Positions 37,411-51,836 of a stretch of DNA of 64,000 nt are shown here, piece by piece. The position numbers were made by a program, and so were the translations under genes. Source of the DNA: Kuschelorhynchus macadamiae (lineage: Eukaryota; Arthropoda; Insecta; Coleoptera; Curculionidae); NCBI GenBank assembly GCA_030620095.1, contig JAUTXW010001351.1, positions 744,001-808,000 on the forward strand. The letters run 5' to 3'. A model generated the notes under the pieces. That model had not been told where the DNA came from. It saw only the letters and a program-made list of their open reading frames with translations, and searched no databases. Within the stretch, counting starts at the first letter, position 1; the number at the start of each line of letters is the position of its first letter.

Positions 37411-38176
37411 CAGTAGCGTGCCTAAAGGGCCTGCAGAGCCAGCGGTGCGAGATTGCCCCGGCTACTAGGGGGCCCCCAAATTAAAAAAGGTATTCAAATA
37501 AAATATTTTTTCCATAGTTAAATAAAATCACGGATTTCGCAATTTTTGGAACCATCGGATACACTGGAAATGATAACAATAAGATAACGTAATATATAAT
37601 CCCTATGAAATATTTGGAAGTGACAGTTTTTAATTAGATGTAGTAGTAAGTCAGCTAGATAAAGATTTACTGCGTTTAAAACAGTTTGTTTAACATTTTC
37701 AATTCTAAATCCTCAGATATTGGTTAAATTAAATGACTCAGAAATGAACTGACTGAAAAAAACTCAGTTATGAGTGAGGAAGTATTCAAATGATTCAACT
37801 TCTCAACTTGCAACTGAGCCAATTCAGATAAAATCATTATTGTATAAAAACATTAAAAACCTTAATACAACTCGTGAATTATATTTTCGGAAATAATGAA
37901 TTATTGGTAAGTAGTATACCAGAACTGTGTTCTACATTCCAATTATTTCCTGTCCTTCCTGTAACCTCAGCTTAATTGCAAAGATCATTTTCAAAGCGGA
38001 AATTAATTAAAAATTACCAAGTTCGACCTTGACTCAGAGTTATTTTGATTTTATGATATGGGTTTTGTTAATAAATTTATGACATTTTTTATTTACATAT
38101 TTTTTTTGAGAAATTATGTAGGAGGCCCCAAGAAAAGTCTTGCGGTGGGAACCCCTAAAAACTCGGCACGCCACTG
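37411..38176 (+). mobile_element. hAT transposon, internally deleted derivative
   Basis: Ends are CAGTAGCGTGCC on the left and GGCACGCCACTG on the right, imperfect terminal inverted repeats of hAT type. Flanking octamers GTATAGTT (37403-37410) and GTATCTTT (38177-38184) agree at six of eight positions, as expected for an old 8-bp target duplication. On the plus strand near 37950-38030 a decayed hAT dimerisation segment is visible (PVTSA, then QRSFSKRKLIKNY). Most of the transposase is missing, so it depended on a related active element. Confidence 0.75.
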
Positions 38177-38184
38177 GTATCTTT

Positions 38185-39714
38185 CTCCTCCTCGCACATA
38201 CATATGATGTGAGCCTAATGGGTTTAGGTAGCTATATGGAATCTACAGTTTATCGCCGAATAAAAACATAATGAACAACAATTTTAAAGGTGTAATTTTA
38301 GCTTATTATAGATAGTAAGCGCACTAAATGTTAAAAAAAAACGCCTTCACTCGGGATCGAGCCACGCTCGACATAAGAGTAAGAAGGAATTCATATGCTC
38401 TCACTTATTTCACGAAGTACCAGTTTATGATTGTCTTGATATATTGGAAAATATGTCAACCTGTAGGGGTGCAGAGGCACAAGATGGATTGATACCAGGT
38501 TAACACTCGGTCAGAATTTCAGTGCATGAGAGAACAAAGGCCTACCGTTAACGTCATAACACAGCGAATACGATTTTTATTGTCACGGTTGGAAAGTTTA
38601 TTGAAATTTTTAGACCAATTTGTAGTTGTAGTTATGACAATAAAAAATAAATTTATTGGATTATAGCACTGTCACGCTCCGATGATTAGACTGGTATCAA
38701 TCCATTTAGTGTCTCCGCATTACCACGCCCTTGCTCGTCCCGTTTATTTAGTAAATCAGGAAATAATTTCTCCTAAAATATATCAGGTTAAACTAGTAAA
38801 TTCTAGGAAATAAGCGATCTTTTAAATAATGGCAGTCATTTATTTTGAATTAAAATAAGCGCATTAAAATAATTAATTCATATTTATATTTTTAATAAAA
38901 TCAAAATTTTAGGCCAATAACAATATATCACCGAAAAGCGGGAACGTAAGAAAATCTTACAAATAAGTCTGATGTTTAAACAAAGGAAATTAATTTTGTT
39001 TTTCAACTTATTTTTGCAATAATTTTGATCTACCTACAAATAAAATGTTATATTGCTTTTTTGTTCGAAGGAAAAAATCGGTGTAAAAGCTAAAAACTAA
39101 AACTAAACAATAGATAACCAAAATAAGGAATAAGATAACTGTAGACTACTTTTATTTTAGTTACGGTCTCCTAATGAGCCCTAAAAATTTTTGAAGTAAT
39201 CAATATAGAGAAAATTTTTAAAAATTAGGGATAATCCCAAACCTCGATTTTTGGTGGTAATTTGACCAAATAAAACAAACAACCTTTTAAAGATATTTTC
39301 TATCTCTAACAAATTAACCCAATTTTCCTCTACTACAAAAATATGTGCTATATTATTAATTAAATATCCTTATGGGGTGCTAAACTGAGAATTACTAGGA
39401 TCACGGCGGTATAAGGAAGAAGTCTTCTGAGAATTGTCCTATTGTTAATAAAATAATGCTTATAATTCTTAGTATTTCAAAGAATTTTAACCAAACAACC
39501 ATAAAATTAAGTGTTTAATTTGACAGTCTTAACCAACAAGATATCTGACTTTTAAAAGAATAATATATTTTTAATACAACTAATATTTCAAAGACTATTT
39601 TAATCTAAAACTCTGATTAGTATTATTAAAAGCAGCGATTGTAAGATGCATGAAATGTGAATAATACCTATATCAGGTCGACAAAGGCACAATTATTTGC
39701 GATATAATCCATTT
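38185..39714. other. Stretch without recognisable genes
   Basis: AT-rich with a mildly GC-richer part at 38340-38560. No frame or repeat recognised. Confidence 0.35.
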
Positions 39715-42242
39715 TTATTTCTCTCGTAAAAGGGAGTATTCTAATCGTGAAAAAATCACCCTCCGAGATTTTTTCAGATCTTCACCTTTCAGGGTCCCTA
39801 GATGACGAAAAACATGTTTTCTCAATTCCGTCGGTCTGTCTGTCTGTGTGTCTGTCTGTTCGCAGCGTAGCTAAAAAACTAGTTACCCGATTGACTTCAA
39901 ATTTTGGTAACATTTTAGTAAAAATCCAATATAGCGAAACAAATGGCGGCATAGTGAAATGTTAAAAAAATGATTATTGAAAAACTACTCATTCAATTTT
40001 TTTCAAATTTTGCAAAATATCAGGTACTATGTTGGAATCAATTGGTAATATTTTAGTACGAATCTAAGATTGCGGCTTAATAAACTATTTAAAAATTCAT
40101 CCTGAAAAAACTACTTAATGGTTTGATTTCAGATTGCGTGCCATAACTAACTGTGGTATAGGGATGAACTAGTAGAATAGTGGTAATAATTCAAGATGGC
40201 CGAACAAAATGGCGGCCAAACAAAATGTTTGTAATCGTGAACTCACTTTTATACAAATTTACGTTTTAGCGGCGCTAGATGCCAAAAAATATGTTTTATC
40301 AACTTCGTCGGTCTGTCCGTCGGTCTTTCTGTCTGTCTGTCAGTTCGCGGCATAGATTAAAGACTATTTACCCTGGTGACTTCAAATTTTGGCCAACAAT
40401 TAAGAGTCATATGGGGATGGCCTGGTTAGATTTTGGTAAAAATCCAATACGGCGAAATAAAATGGAGGCTTACTGAAATGTTAAAAAAAATACTATTACA
40501 AAACTACTCATCCAATTTATCTCAAATTTCGCAAAAACCTCTAGTATTATGTTGGAATCAACAATCAATTTTAATACGAATCCAAGATGGTGGCTTAATA
40601 AATAAAATATTTAAAAATTCAGCCTGAAAAAACTACTTAATGGTTTGATTTCAAATTGTGTACCATAACTAAATGTTCAGTCACTTTCTCACTTTTGCAG
40701 ATTTTAACGTTTTAGTCTGGCTAGATATGTTTTATCAACTCCGCCGGTTCATCTGTCGGTATGTCTGTCAGTTCGCGACATAGCTTAGATACTACTTACC
40801 CGACTGACTTCAAGTTTTGACCAAAAATTGAGGGTCATATGAGGATGAACTGGTAATATTTTGGTATAAATCCCACATAGCTGAACAATGTGAAAAAAAT
40901 TTGTTAAAGTGGTGTATTATTTGGGGTTAAGATCCAGTAAAAAATCAAGTCTTTTTTTAAAATTGTCGACGTTTCGGAGCTGAATTTGTGCATCCTGAGG
41001 ACACATAAATAGATCCTATATCCTGCATGAAACCCATATTATCAGTCTTTACCTACTCCATTTGTTGGCATATATTTCCTAGATATTAAGTTTCTAAATG
41101 TTTTTCGTTAACAAAGCTCTTGTTGTTATGTTACAGTCGTGTATTATTTGGGGTTAGGGTCCAGTATAAAAACAAAAGTCAATTTTTAAATAGTCGACGT
41201 TTCGCAACTTTATTGTTGCAACCTCAGGACACATAAATTCTATAACCTGCATGCACCTCATATGATCAGTCTTTACCTACTCCGTTGGTCCGCAGATATA
41301 TCCCAGATATTATGTTTCCATGGTTTACGTTAACGATCCTTTTGTTTTTCTGTTATAGTAGTGTATTATTTGGGGTTAGGATCCAGTAAAAAAACTGTCT
41401 TTTTTTAAATCGTCGAAGTTTCGCAACTTTATTGTTGCATTTTCAAGACACATATACAGATTTTATATCCTATATGAAACTCATATTATCAGCCTTTACC
41501 TACTCTGTTAGTTCGCAGATGTTTCCCAGATGTTAAGTTTCTAAATGGTTTTCGTTAGCGATCTTCTTGTTAGAGTGGTGTAGTATTTGGGGTTAGGAAA
41601 TATCTGCAGTGTAAGTAAAAACTGATAATATGGGTTTCATATAGGATATAAAATATGTGTTCTGAGGATGCAACAATAAAGTTGCGTCGACATTTCAAAA
41701 AGAGGCTTTTGTTTTTATACTGGATCCTAACTCCAAACACACACCACTTTCACGTGACAACAAAAGGATCGGTAACGAAAACCAGTTAGAAACTTAGTAT
41801 CTGGGAAGCATCTGCGGACCAATGGAGTAGGTAAAGACTGATAATATAGGTTTCGATTTAAGATGGCGAAAAATGGCGGCCAAATAAAATTTTTAAAAAA
41901 TCAACGTAAAAAATCTTATTCGATTGACTTTAAATTTTGCAGAAAAATTAGATGTAAAAATGAGATTAACAGGTACGAATTCAACATGACGTAGCAAAAA
42001 CAGGTACGAATTCAACATGACGTATCAAAATGGCGTATGTCAATATAAAATCTACTTTTGAATTTATTTTAAATTATGCGCAGAAGTCAAGTGTGGTATA
42101 GATAGAAATAAAATGGTAAAATATTAATAGGAATCCAATATGATGGAACAAATAAAAATGAAAACACAGTATATGTAACAAATATATACTGTGATTATAT
42201 ACTGAACTAAATTGGGTCACAATTCACTATTCCTAACAAATG
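39715..42242 (+). repeat. GCCAT-rich composite dispersed repeat, copy F (interrupted)
   Basis: Plus-strand copy. The terminus near 39720 can fold (CTCTCGTAAAAGGGAG). Heads with CGGTCTGTCTGTC-type tracts lie at about 39829, 40308 and 40747, so the higher-order period is about 440-480 bp. Monomers carry AAAATGGCGGC and AAGATGGC. The copy breaks at about 40905 and resumes at about 41852 with AAGATGGCGAAAAATGGCGG. It runs to the distal end at 42242, which matches copies A and D in reverse. Everything between 40905 and 41852 is a separate insertion. A 29-bp duplication (CAGGTACGAATTCAACATGA) is at 41970-42030. Confidence 0.85.
40905..41852 (-). repeat. ~222-bp tandem units with hairpin-GAAACGTC tail (retrozyme-like)
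   Basis: Three direct units start with GTGTATTATTTGGGGTTA at 40912, 41139 and 41361 (periods 227 and 222). A fourth start at 41578 switches near 41600 to inverted copies that run to 41850. On the minus strand each forward unit contains a CCTGAGG-like word, a hairpin and GAAACGTCGAC. The clearest hairpin is GCAAC-AATAAA-GTTGC at about 41202-41219. The box order matches the hammerhead-bearing tails of Penelope-like elements, though CTGATGA is replaced. Tandem short units with such a tail resemble animal retrozymes. No ORF. It is inserted in dispersed-repeat copy F. Confidence 0.7.
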
Positions 42243-44948
42243 GAAAACAATCAAGCGATCTAAAATATTAACTTACGAGAAAAATGCATTTTTTAGCTAG
42301 CGTTTTACTAGAGTGTGGTGATATTTTGCTACATAAGATACTTTATAAGTTGTGTGGAAAAGCTCTTTCTATGTCATAACATTATATAAGATTTTCTTTT
42401 TTACAAACAAGTATTCATAATATCTGTCACGTAATTTTCGAATATGGATTATGTTAAAGTGTCAATGTATTTACAATTTATACTTTTTAACTATCATCAT
42501 TTTTTATTGTAAGAATTTGCTTGATACTGCGAATAGCATGTGTTCATTATGAACGAACAGAGAAGCTGTCTAAGGTAATATTTATACGTAATAAAAAAGG
42601 TGCACTGAAATACATGAGATTCTGATTAATATGCATTTTTGGGTATGTTTCTCCACGATTTAAGATTTATTTTTAAGAAATTTAATTATGATCAAAACAT
42701 GTTTTGTTGCTATACACGTCTGACAAAAAGCTGTAATCGACATGTTTAAATTTACCTGGGTTAGAAGACTCGGATTCAGGTCAGAAACTTATGTGATGTC
42801 GAATTTAACAAACTTAGATTAATTTTTTTCAAATATTTCTTACTATAATTTTTGTTTCTTATTTTAATCTAGTAAACAAATTATCAGAAAATAAGAAAAA
42901 TCCGCCGATTGGAAGGATCGCAAGTGCAGTCTTCCTACTGAAAAACTAATTTGTCCTAAATATCACATTTTTATTTCACACTTTAGTTAGTTAACATTAG
43001 TTTATTTTTATATCTATTTTTGTAAATTAAACATTTTCTTTTATGAATTGTGTAATTTTTCTGTTTAGCGAATACATATGTAAGTTTCCTGTGTCCTGAA
43101 ATCGTATAATTTGAACATATAAACACACAAGAAACATCGCTTCGGCTGATTAAACGCAAATATAACAATATCTCTTCAGTTCCAATTTAAAAAAAAACTA
43201 ATGCTAAATATATTTTAATAACATTAATAAAACAGTAAGAAAACATAATCTTATGTTAGCCCCACAACCACTAAACAAAAGATGAAAATTTAGCCTAATA
43301 ATTGAGTTTGTATCAACAATCACTTTATGTTTTTACATGTAAAAGATAAAACGTCGAGTTTTAAATGGCGTATTATACACCGCCAGAATAAATCTTTCAA
43401 TTGGCGCAGAAACATCTGGCCTGTATCGAAATAAATAAAGTTAATAAAGATTCTAAGGTCAATAAACAATTTTTCAACTCTATGATACCATTCTATTGTT
43501 AAAATAGACAATTTACCTTAGCCTTCAAGCAAATAAACTAGAGTCAAGTTTAATCGAATTTTCTCAAAACACTGCGACAATAAAATGATAAAATATAAGC
43601 CTTTAGATAACTTATATGAGTTCATTGTTTGTAATCAGGTGCGAGAAAAATGGATGATACTAAAAAACCACATCCGAACAATTTAGAAGCTCATATACAG
43701 GGCAGTACGAGGGCTCCAAGACAGGGATATCTCAAATATAAAAAATTTAGTTTATGGAGATATTTTCAAAAATCTTTCAAAATATCAAAAATAAAGTTAA
43801 AATACAGCGTTTTTGAAAGTTTGAGTCCAATCAGACAAATAGAAAATTTTGTACAGCCCAAAATATGCCCATTGTGACCTAACCCTAAAACCCCCCATAA
43901 AACCTAAAGAGAACTAAAGAACTAGAATACATTTTTTTCAAATTCCCAGCAGAAAACCACGATGCCCACACAAACTATACGTAAAACCCGATTAAATAAT
44001 GCTCCTGTTCATGGACTAAATAGAAAAAATCAAATTTATAGAAAAAATCACAGGCATAGATTTTTGTACGTAGGATGCGGGAACAATAATTACTATAAGC
44101 TAAGAAAAAATAAAAATCAATTTTCCGGGAGCTCACATTTTGCTCCTGATTCTACATGTTTGAGACAAAATGTACAAAAATAGGCGGGTACCGGTACTTA
44201 TTTCTGAAATTCTGCATAGCACGGTGCTTAAAATTAAGAGCTTGTCCCTGTATTCGCCTGCCGGTCATGCGCCATACTAACCATGTATGCACCACACAGC
44301 CGAATGGGGTTAATCTGAAGAACAGAAGAAGTTTTTAAGTGTTACATTAAATTTTCGCGTAGAAGCTATCCAGACATGTGCCAATATCTGTCTCACGCAT
44401 TCGAAACTACTTAATAGTCTCTCTTATTTAACTCTATCTGTGCTTATCAATTTTTCCAAATTTTTTCGTACAGTGTTTTAAAATTTCCCGGTGGTGCTTT
44501 TTCCCTCTGAATTGTTTGAAAATTTCCAAGTTTCCTTTAGGCCTCCAGCAGTGTTAATTTTGACTTTTTGATATTTCTTCAACAGTCTTCCCAAGTTCGC
44601 GACTCTTTTATTTATTGATCTGCTTATACAAATTTTGCTTTTCATAAATAATATATGCTAAACATTTCCTAACTTAAACTAATGTTGTTCTCAACTTGTA
44701 ACTTAAATTTTGGGAGCAACTTTAACCTTAAACGCATTTCAAGTGATTGCTTTTTGGAACTTTAAATATTTTGCTTTACTCTAATAGTATACTATTTTAA
44801 ATGTTGATAACGGTTTTTAAAACTTTTCAGTTCTACCTTCACTGCGTCTAACTTCTGATTTTTGACAAACCAAATTGCGACTTTGAAGGTTCGTTCCTTA
44901 ATATGGTTCCTATCTTATTTATGTACTGAGTGTTTTCCCTATTAGGGC
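42243..44948. other. Stretch without recognisable genes
   Basis: Several 60-75-codon frames (for example 43650-43877 and 43962-44183, plus) have no recognisable motifs. A TACAGGGCAGTACGAGGGC word near 43698 could be a decayed mariner end but no partner was found. Confidence 0.35.
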
Positions 44949-47538
<2,590 letters not shown>

Positions 47539-47540
<2 letters not shown>

Positions 47541-47546
47541 TATATG

Positions 47547-47582
<36 letters not shown>
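47539..47582. repeat. (TA)n microsatellite with TG interruptions
   Basis: Separates the hAT element from the 3' end of the following LINE. Confidence 0.95.
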
Positions 47583-47750
47583 TTTCAATTTATTTATTTA
47601 TCAGCAAGATCATAATATAAAATATGACATTTGACAAGTCAGGTTAAAAATTAACTTATAGTCGAATAATATAGGTAGCACGTAATAACACATACAACAA
47701 AGAGTAACAATGAATTAACAATCGAAAAAACAAACGAACATTTATGAATT

Positions 47751-49463
47751 TTAAAAAGATTTTGGGTCTATAAATTCTTTAAATGAATAGAACGCTTTGT
47801 CAAAAAGATATTTTTTGAGGGATTGTCTAAAACCGTTTTCTGTTTCAACTGTTTTTATTTCCTCGGGTAGCCTATTGAAGATCTTGACGCATGCATAGTA
47901 TGGAGACTTCTCATAGAGCGCTGTGGAATGTCTAGGAATAATTAGGTCCATTCGGTATCTTGTTGAGTATGAGTGGTTTTCCATATTTTTCTTAAATTTG
48001 TTTTTGTTTTTAAAAACATACAATGCACATTTCAGTATGTAAATCGATGTCAACGTTAGTAATTTGTGTTTTTTAAAAACATCTCTACATGTATCCATTC
48101 TCTTAAGACCAAAAATAAGTCTTAGCACTCGTTTTTGACATATAAATATTCTGTGTACATTCACTGCTTGACCCCAGAGTATAATGTTATAGGAAAGGTG
48201 CGGATACACTAGTGCATAATATGTTGTCATAAGGGTTGATTGTGGAACTGTTTGACTCAGTTTCAAAGTTGCAAAAAAGGCCTTGTTTAGCTTAGAACAT
48301 ATATGATCTAATTGGGGCTCCCAACTAAATGTTGAATCCAGGTACGTTCCGAGAAGTTTGGCAACTGGTTTATCATTTCCCAACTGAACCCTTTGATTTG
48401 TTTTATGGAAATGCACTGTCACCGTCTTGTTTTCGTTGAGGATTTGTTGGTTTGAAAAGCACCACTGGTTCATGTTGTTGCATACTTCTGTAATTTTTTG
48501 AATAATATCAGCTTCCGTATTTGCAGAGATTGCGACTGAGGTGTCATCGGCAAATTTAATAGTCATTTCTGGAAGAGTTAGGTCATTGACATAAATTATG
48601 AATAATAGAGGAGCTAGTACTGATCCTTGCGCTGTACCTATGTTAATATCATATTCGTCAGAGACCAGTGTATCGATTTTCACTTGTATTTTTCTATGGG
48701 ACAAGAATGAAGTTATTAGTGACAGTACGTTCCCTCTGATCCCAATGCTGTAGAGTTTTTGGCTCACAAAATCTAGGTTTATTGTATCAAAGGCTCTCGA
48801 TAGGTCAAAGAAAAGCCCTACAACAATTTTGTTTTCCTCCAATTGGGTATGAATAAATTCCGCATAATCGAAAGATGCGGTCTCTGTTGATCTATTGTAT
48901 CTAAATCCATGTTGATCGTTGCAAATAATATTGTACTTTGTAAGGAAGGCCATTAATCTTTTGTAAAGCACTTTTTCAAAAATTTTTGAAAAGATGCTTA
49001 AGAGTGATACTGGTCTATAATTTTCAATATCAGCTTCATTACCATTTTTATGTATTGGTACAATATTTGCCATCTTTAGAGCTGTTGGGAACTTTCCGGT
49101 TTGGATCGAGTTATTTATTAGGATTTGTAGGGGTATACTAAGTTCGTTGCATGCCCTTTTCACAGCTATCACCGGAATTTCATCGTAGCCTGTAGATTTT
49201 TAATTTTTTAGGGATAATATTATCAGGCGAACTTCTTCCTCTGTTGTAGGTTCGATAAACATAGAGTTTACTAACATTGTTGTTGTTGTAGGGGCATTTG
49301 ATAGGTTTCCTCCAAAATGTTTTTGTATCTTGTTTTCAACAACAGTTGAGAAGAAATTGGCAAATAGATTGGCTACTTCTTTTTTGTCACTTATCTGTTG
49401 GCCGTTGTAATTTAGTAGTAAGGGTTTTTGTTCTTTCTTTTTTCTGAGCTCCTCATTTTTCAA
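47751..49463 (-). pseudogene. Reverse transcriptase of jockey/CR1-like LINE (one internal stop)
   Basis: A 473-codon open frame (49172-47751), joined in the same frame to an 87-codon upstream part (49463-49200) by a single TAA at about 49200. Blocks in order: IVPIHKNGNEADIENYRPVS, HGFRYNRSTETASFDY, GLFFDLSRAFDTIN (catalytic Asp), GTAQGSVLAPLLFIIYVNDL and IKFADDTSVAI (FADD box). These are followed by the thumb (LLGTYLDSTFSWEPQLD) and a C-terminal domain with YALVYPHLSYNIILWG and KRVLRLIFG. The reaction is target-primed reverse transcription of the element's RNA. Apart from the stop and the upstream Penelope insertion it is well preserved, the best-kept RT in the window. Confidence 0.9.
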
Positions 49464-49467
49464 TTTT

Positions 49468-49968
49468 CAATTGTTTTAAGGTCAATTTAAAAACTTTACA
49501 CATATACTTTAAATCATATATTTGCCCATAAACATGATGTAGTTAGATAACGTTTCGACCGCACTTCGGTCATTTTCAAATCTAAAAATGGAGAAAGGCG
49601 TAGAATTTTAATTTAGTATTTTTACATTTAATATTTTATCTTGTTAGTATTACCTTAGAACGTAAACTATTAAGGAAATACATTTATTTTTAATTTTATA
49701 AAAATGGAAAGTGAATATTTTCCTTCTTACCTCAATACGTAGAATTATTCAAAACGGCACAAGATGTCACATTTCCACATATATACATACACATCGATAC
49801 AATTAAAATACACATATTATGTTAAAACATTAAGACATCACAGTGGTTATTCCAGTTTTGAAATATAAAATTTGCTCAGGTTATTGACGTCCTTTTTATC
49901 GTTGATAGCATTTTTGCTTTTTTGTATTTTGACCATCTCAAAAAATTCTCTTTTTTTAGTTTGCGGTA
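49468..49968 (-). mobile_element. 5'-truncated Penelope-like fragment inserted in the LINE
   Basis: Minus strand. It begins with the end of the GIY-YIG protein (REFFEMVKIQKSKNAIND then KKDVNNLSKF, 49960-49872), closely like the C-terminus of the fragment at 32062. A non-coding tail with a hairpin (GACCG-CACTT-CGGTC, 49557-49571) follows, with GAAACGTT adjoining on the minus strand. The insertion separates LINE codons ...KETWKYTAN from ...LKNEELRKKK. Severe 5' truncation is usual for Penelope-like insertions. Confidence 0.75.
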
Positions 49969-50284
49969 TATTTCCATGTTTCTTTGGATTTATTGATAGA
50001 ATTTTCTATTTTTTGTCCATTAAAATTTGTTTTTGCATCTTTGATGTTTTGTCTATAGGCCTTTTTCTTGATTTTATATTGTTCTACAAGTTCTTTGTTA
50101 TTGTTAATTTGTCGTATAAGAAAATTTAAATTTATTAGTTCCTCCTTGCTTCGTATTATGTCTTCGTTTAGCCATCTATCATTTTTTGGTATTGGTTTGA
50201 CAGTTCTTTTTGGGCAAGTGTGGTCAAAGTTCCAGAGAATTGTTGTAGAGAAGTTTTTGTATGCGTTATCGATGTCCTTTTCGT

Positions 50285-50505
<221 letters not shown>

Positions 50506-50536
50506 TGTTCTAACTAGTTAGTCACAACTACCCACC

Positions 50537-50539
<3 letters not shown>

Positions 50540-50588
<49 letters not shown>

Positions 50589-50655
50589 AAACAAGGATCA
50601 TTTTCTTGTTATGACGTTGGTGTAAGTGGAATGAAAACATACTATCATATATATC

Positions 50656-50709
<54 letters not shown>

Positions 50710-50716
50710 AATATAT

Positions 50717-50758
<42 letters not shown>
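50540..50758. repeat. Cluster of three (TA)n arrays with short unique islands
   Basis: TA runs at 50540-50586, 50648-50706 and 50715-50758 are separated by about 60 bp of unique sequence (50587-50645) and a GTAAATATATAG interruption. Confidence 0.95.
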
Positions 50759-50759
<1 letters not shown>

Positions 50760-50761
<2 letters not shown>

Positions 50762-51507
50762 GGTGTAGCTTAGTGTATTAGAAACCCGTGCATATTATTT
50801 ATAAATATCGAATGTTTAATTTTTACTTAACTGGTGCAGGGTAATGTGTGTGCATGCATTTGTGGTATTTTTTAACAACCATAATTTTAAATAATATGGC
50901 GATCTAACATTTTCGAAGTGCATGGTACGTAGTGGTGGAATAAGATTTTTTCTAACTGTTTATAAATCTGTTTGGTAAAATTTTAACTGTTGCTAACTTT
51001 TGTAAAAACCTCTAACTATAAATTGTTGTCTGTTTCTGCCTTTTTTTAATAATTTGTTGATTGATTTGATAGTTGATTCGTAGACAAAAGAACTTAGAAA
51101 TTCGTTATTTTCCGAAGTCAAGCTTTTGGACTTAAAATTTTTGCCGAATACAAAACAGCTGATTGCTACCAGACGTAGTAATTAGCCCCCAATTGTGAAA
51201 ATAATAATCAAAAGAATTGTTGGATAAGCTCCCGAATGAACTCATCACTTTTATAACGTAATATTGAAAAAAGGAAATAGATTCCTACCACAAACAATTA
51301 AAAAGTAATGAAAAAATATCCATATTGACATTCAAATTTTAATTTGTAAGTTGTATTGTTGTCCCTAGGACATTTTGTAAACAAATTTCATTTAACGCAA
51401 AACGATTGCTAATATGTTTTGCGATTTACAAAGACAGGATATATACTCTTGCTCAGATGAACTAACTTTTCCTTATTAAAAGCGATAATTTTATTATGTT
51501 ACAAATA
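50760..51507. other. Gene-free stretch
   Basis: No recognisable coding region or repeat. Confidence 0.35.
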
Positions 51508-51700
51508 TTGTAATCGTAAAAAAAAACAGCCCTGCGAGATTTTTGCAAATCTTTGCGTTCTAGGGTACCTAGGTCTATCTTTGCGCGGCATAGCTTAAAA
51601 ACTATTTATCTGATTGACCTTAATTTTTGAGCACAAATTAAGAGTCATAGGGGGATGCATGGTAACATTTTGGTAGAAATCCAATATGGCGCAACTCTGA
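51508..51700 (+). repeat. GCCAT-rich composite dispersed repeat, head remnant G
   Basis: Plus strand: AATCGTAAAAAAAAACAGCC then CTGCGAGATTTTTGCAAATC, GGGTACCTAGG, GCGCGGCATAGCTTAAAAAC and ATCCAATATGGCG. It matches the head and first monomer of copies B and F. The CTGTCTG tract has been lost. Confidence 0.7.
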
Positions 51701-51836
51701 TATACGGATAAACTAACTTTGGTGTAAAGCAATTATGGCAAGAAAAAATGGTCTCCTAATGTTTAAATATTTAGTAAAATAATATTTCGTGGAGGAAAAC
51801 AATTAATGACATAATTTATATTTTGTAAATATAGTT

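Larger units (their letters stand above)
47590..50281 (-). mobile_element. jockey/CR1-like non-LTR retrotransposon, 5' truncated
   Basis: Minus strand. The 3' end at about 47590 is an A-rich simple tail (AAATAAATAAATTG). Reverse transcriptase occupies 49463-47751. The linker upstream of RT is at about 50280-49970 (WLNEDIIRSKEELINLN and KSKETWKY visible). A Penelope fragment (49468-49968) interrupts it. The 5' side stops at a (TA)n array at 50286, before any endonuclease domain, so it is a truncated copy. Its 3' end also lies against a TA array. Confidence 0.75.

Noticed and set aside
40975..41010. Active hammerhead ribozyme in the first tandem unit
   Set aside because: The hairpin is poor and the CTGATGA box is altered; only a degenerate relationship can be claimed.
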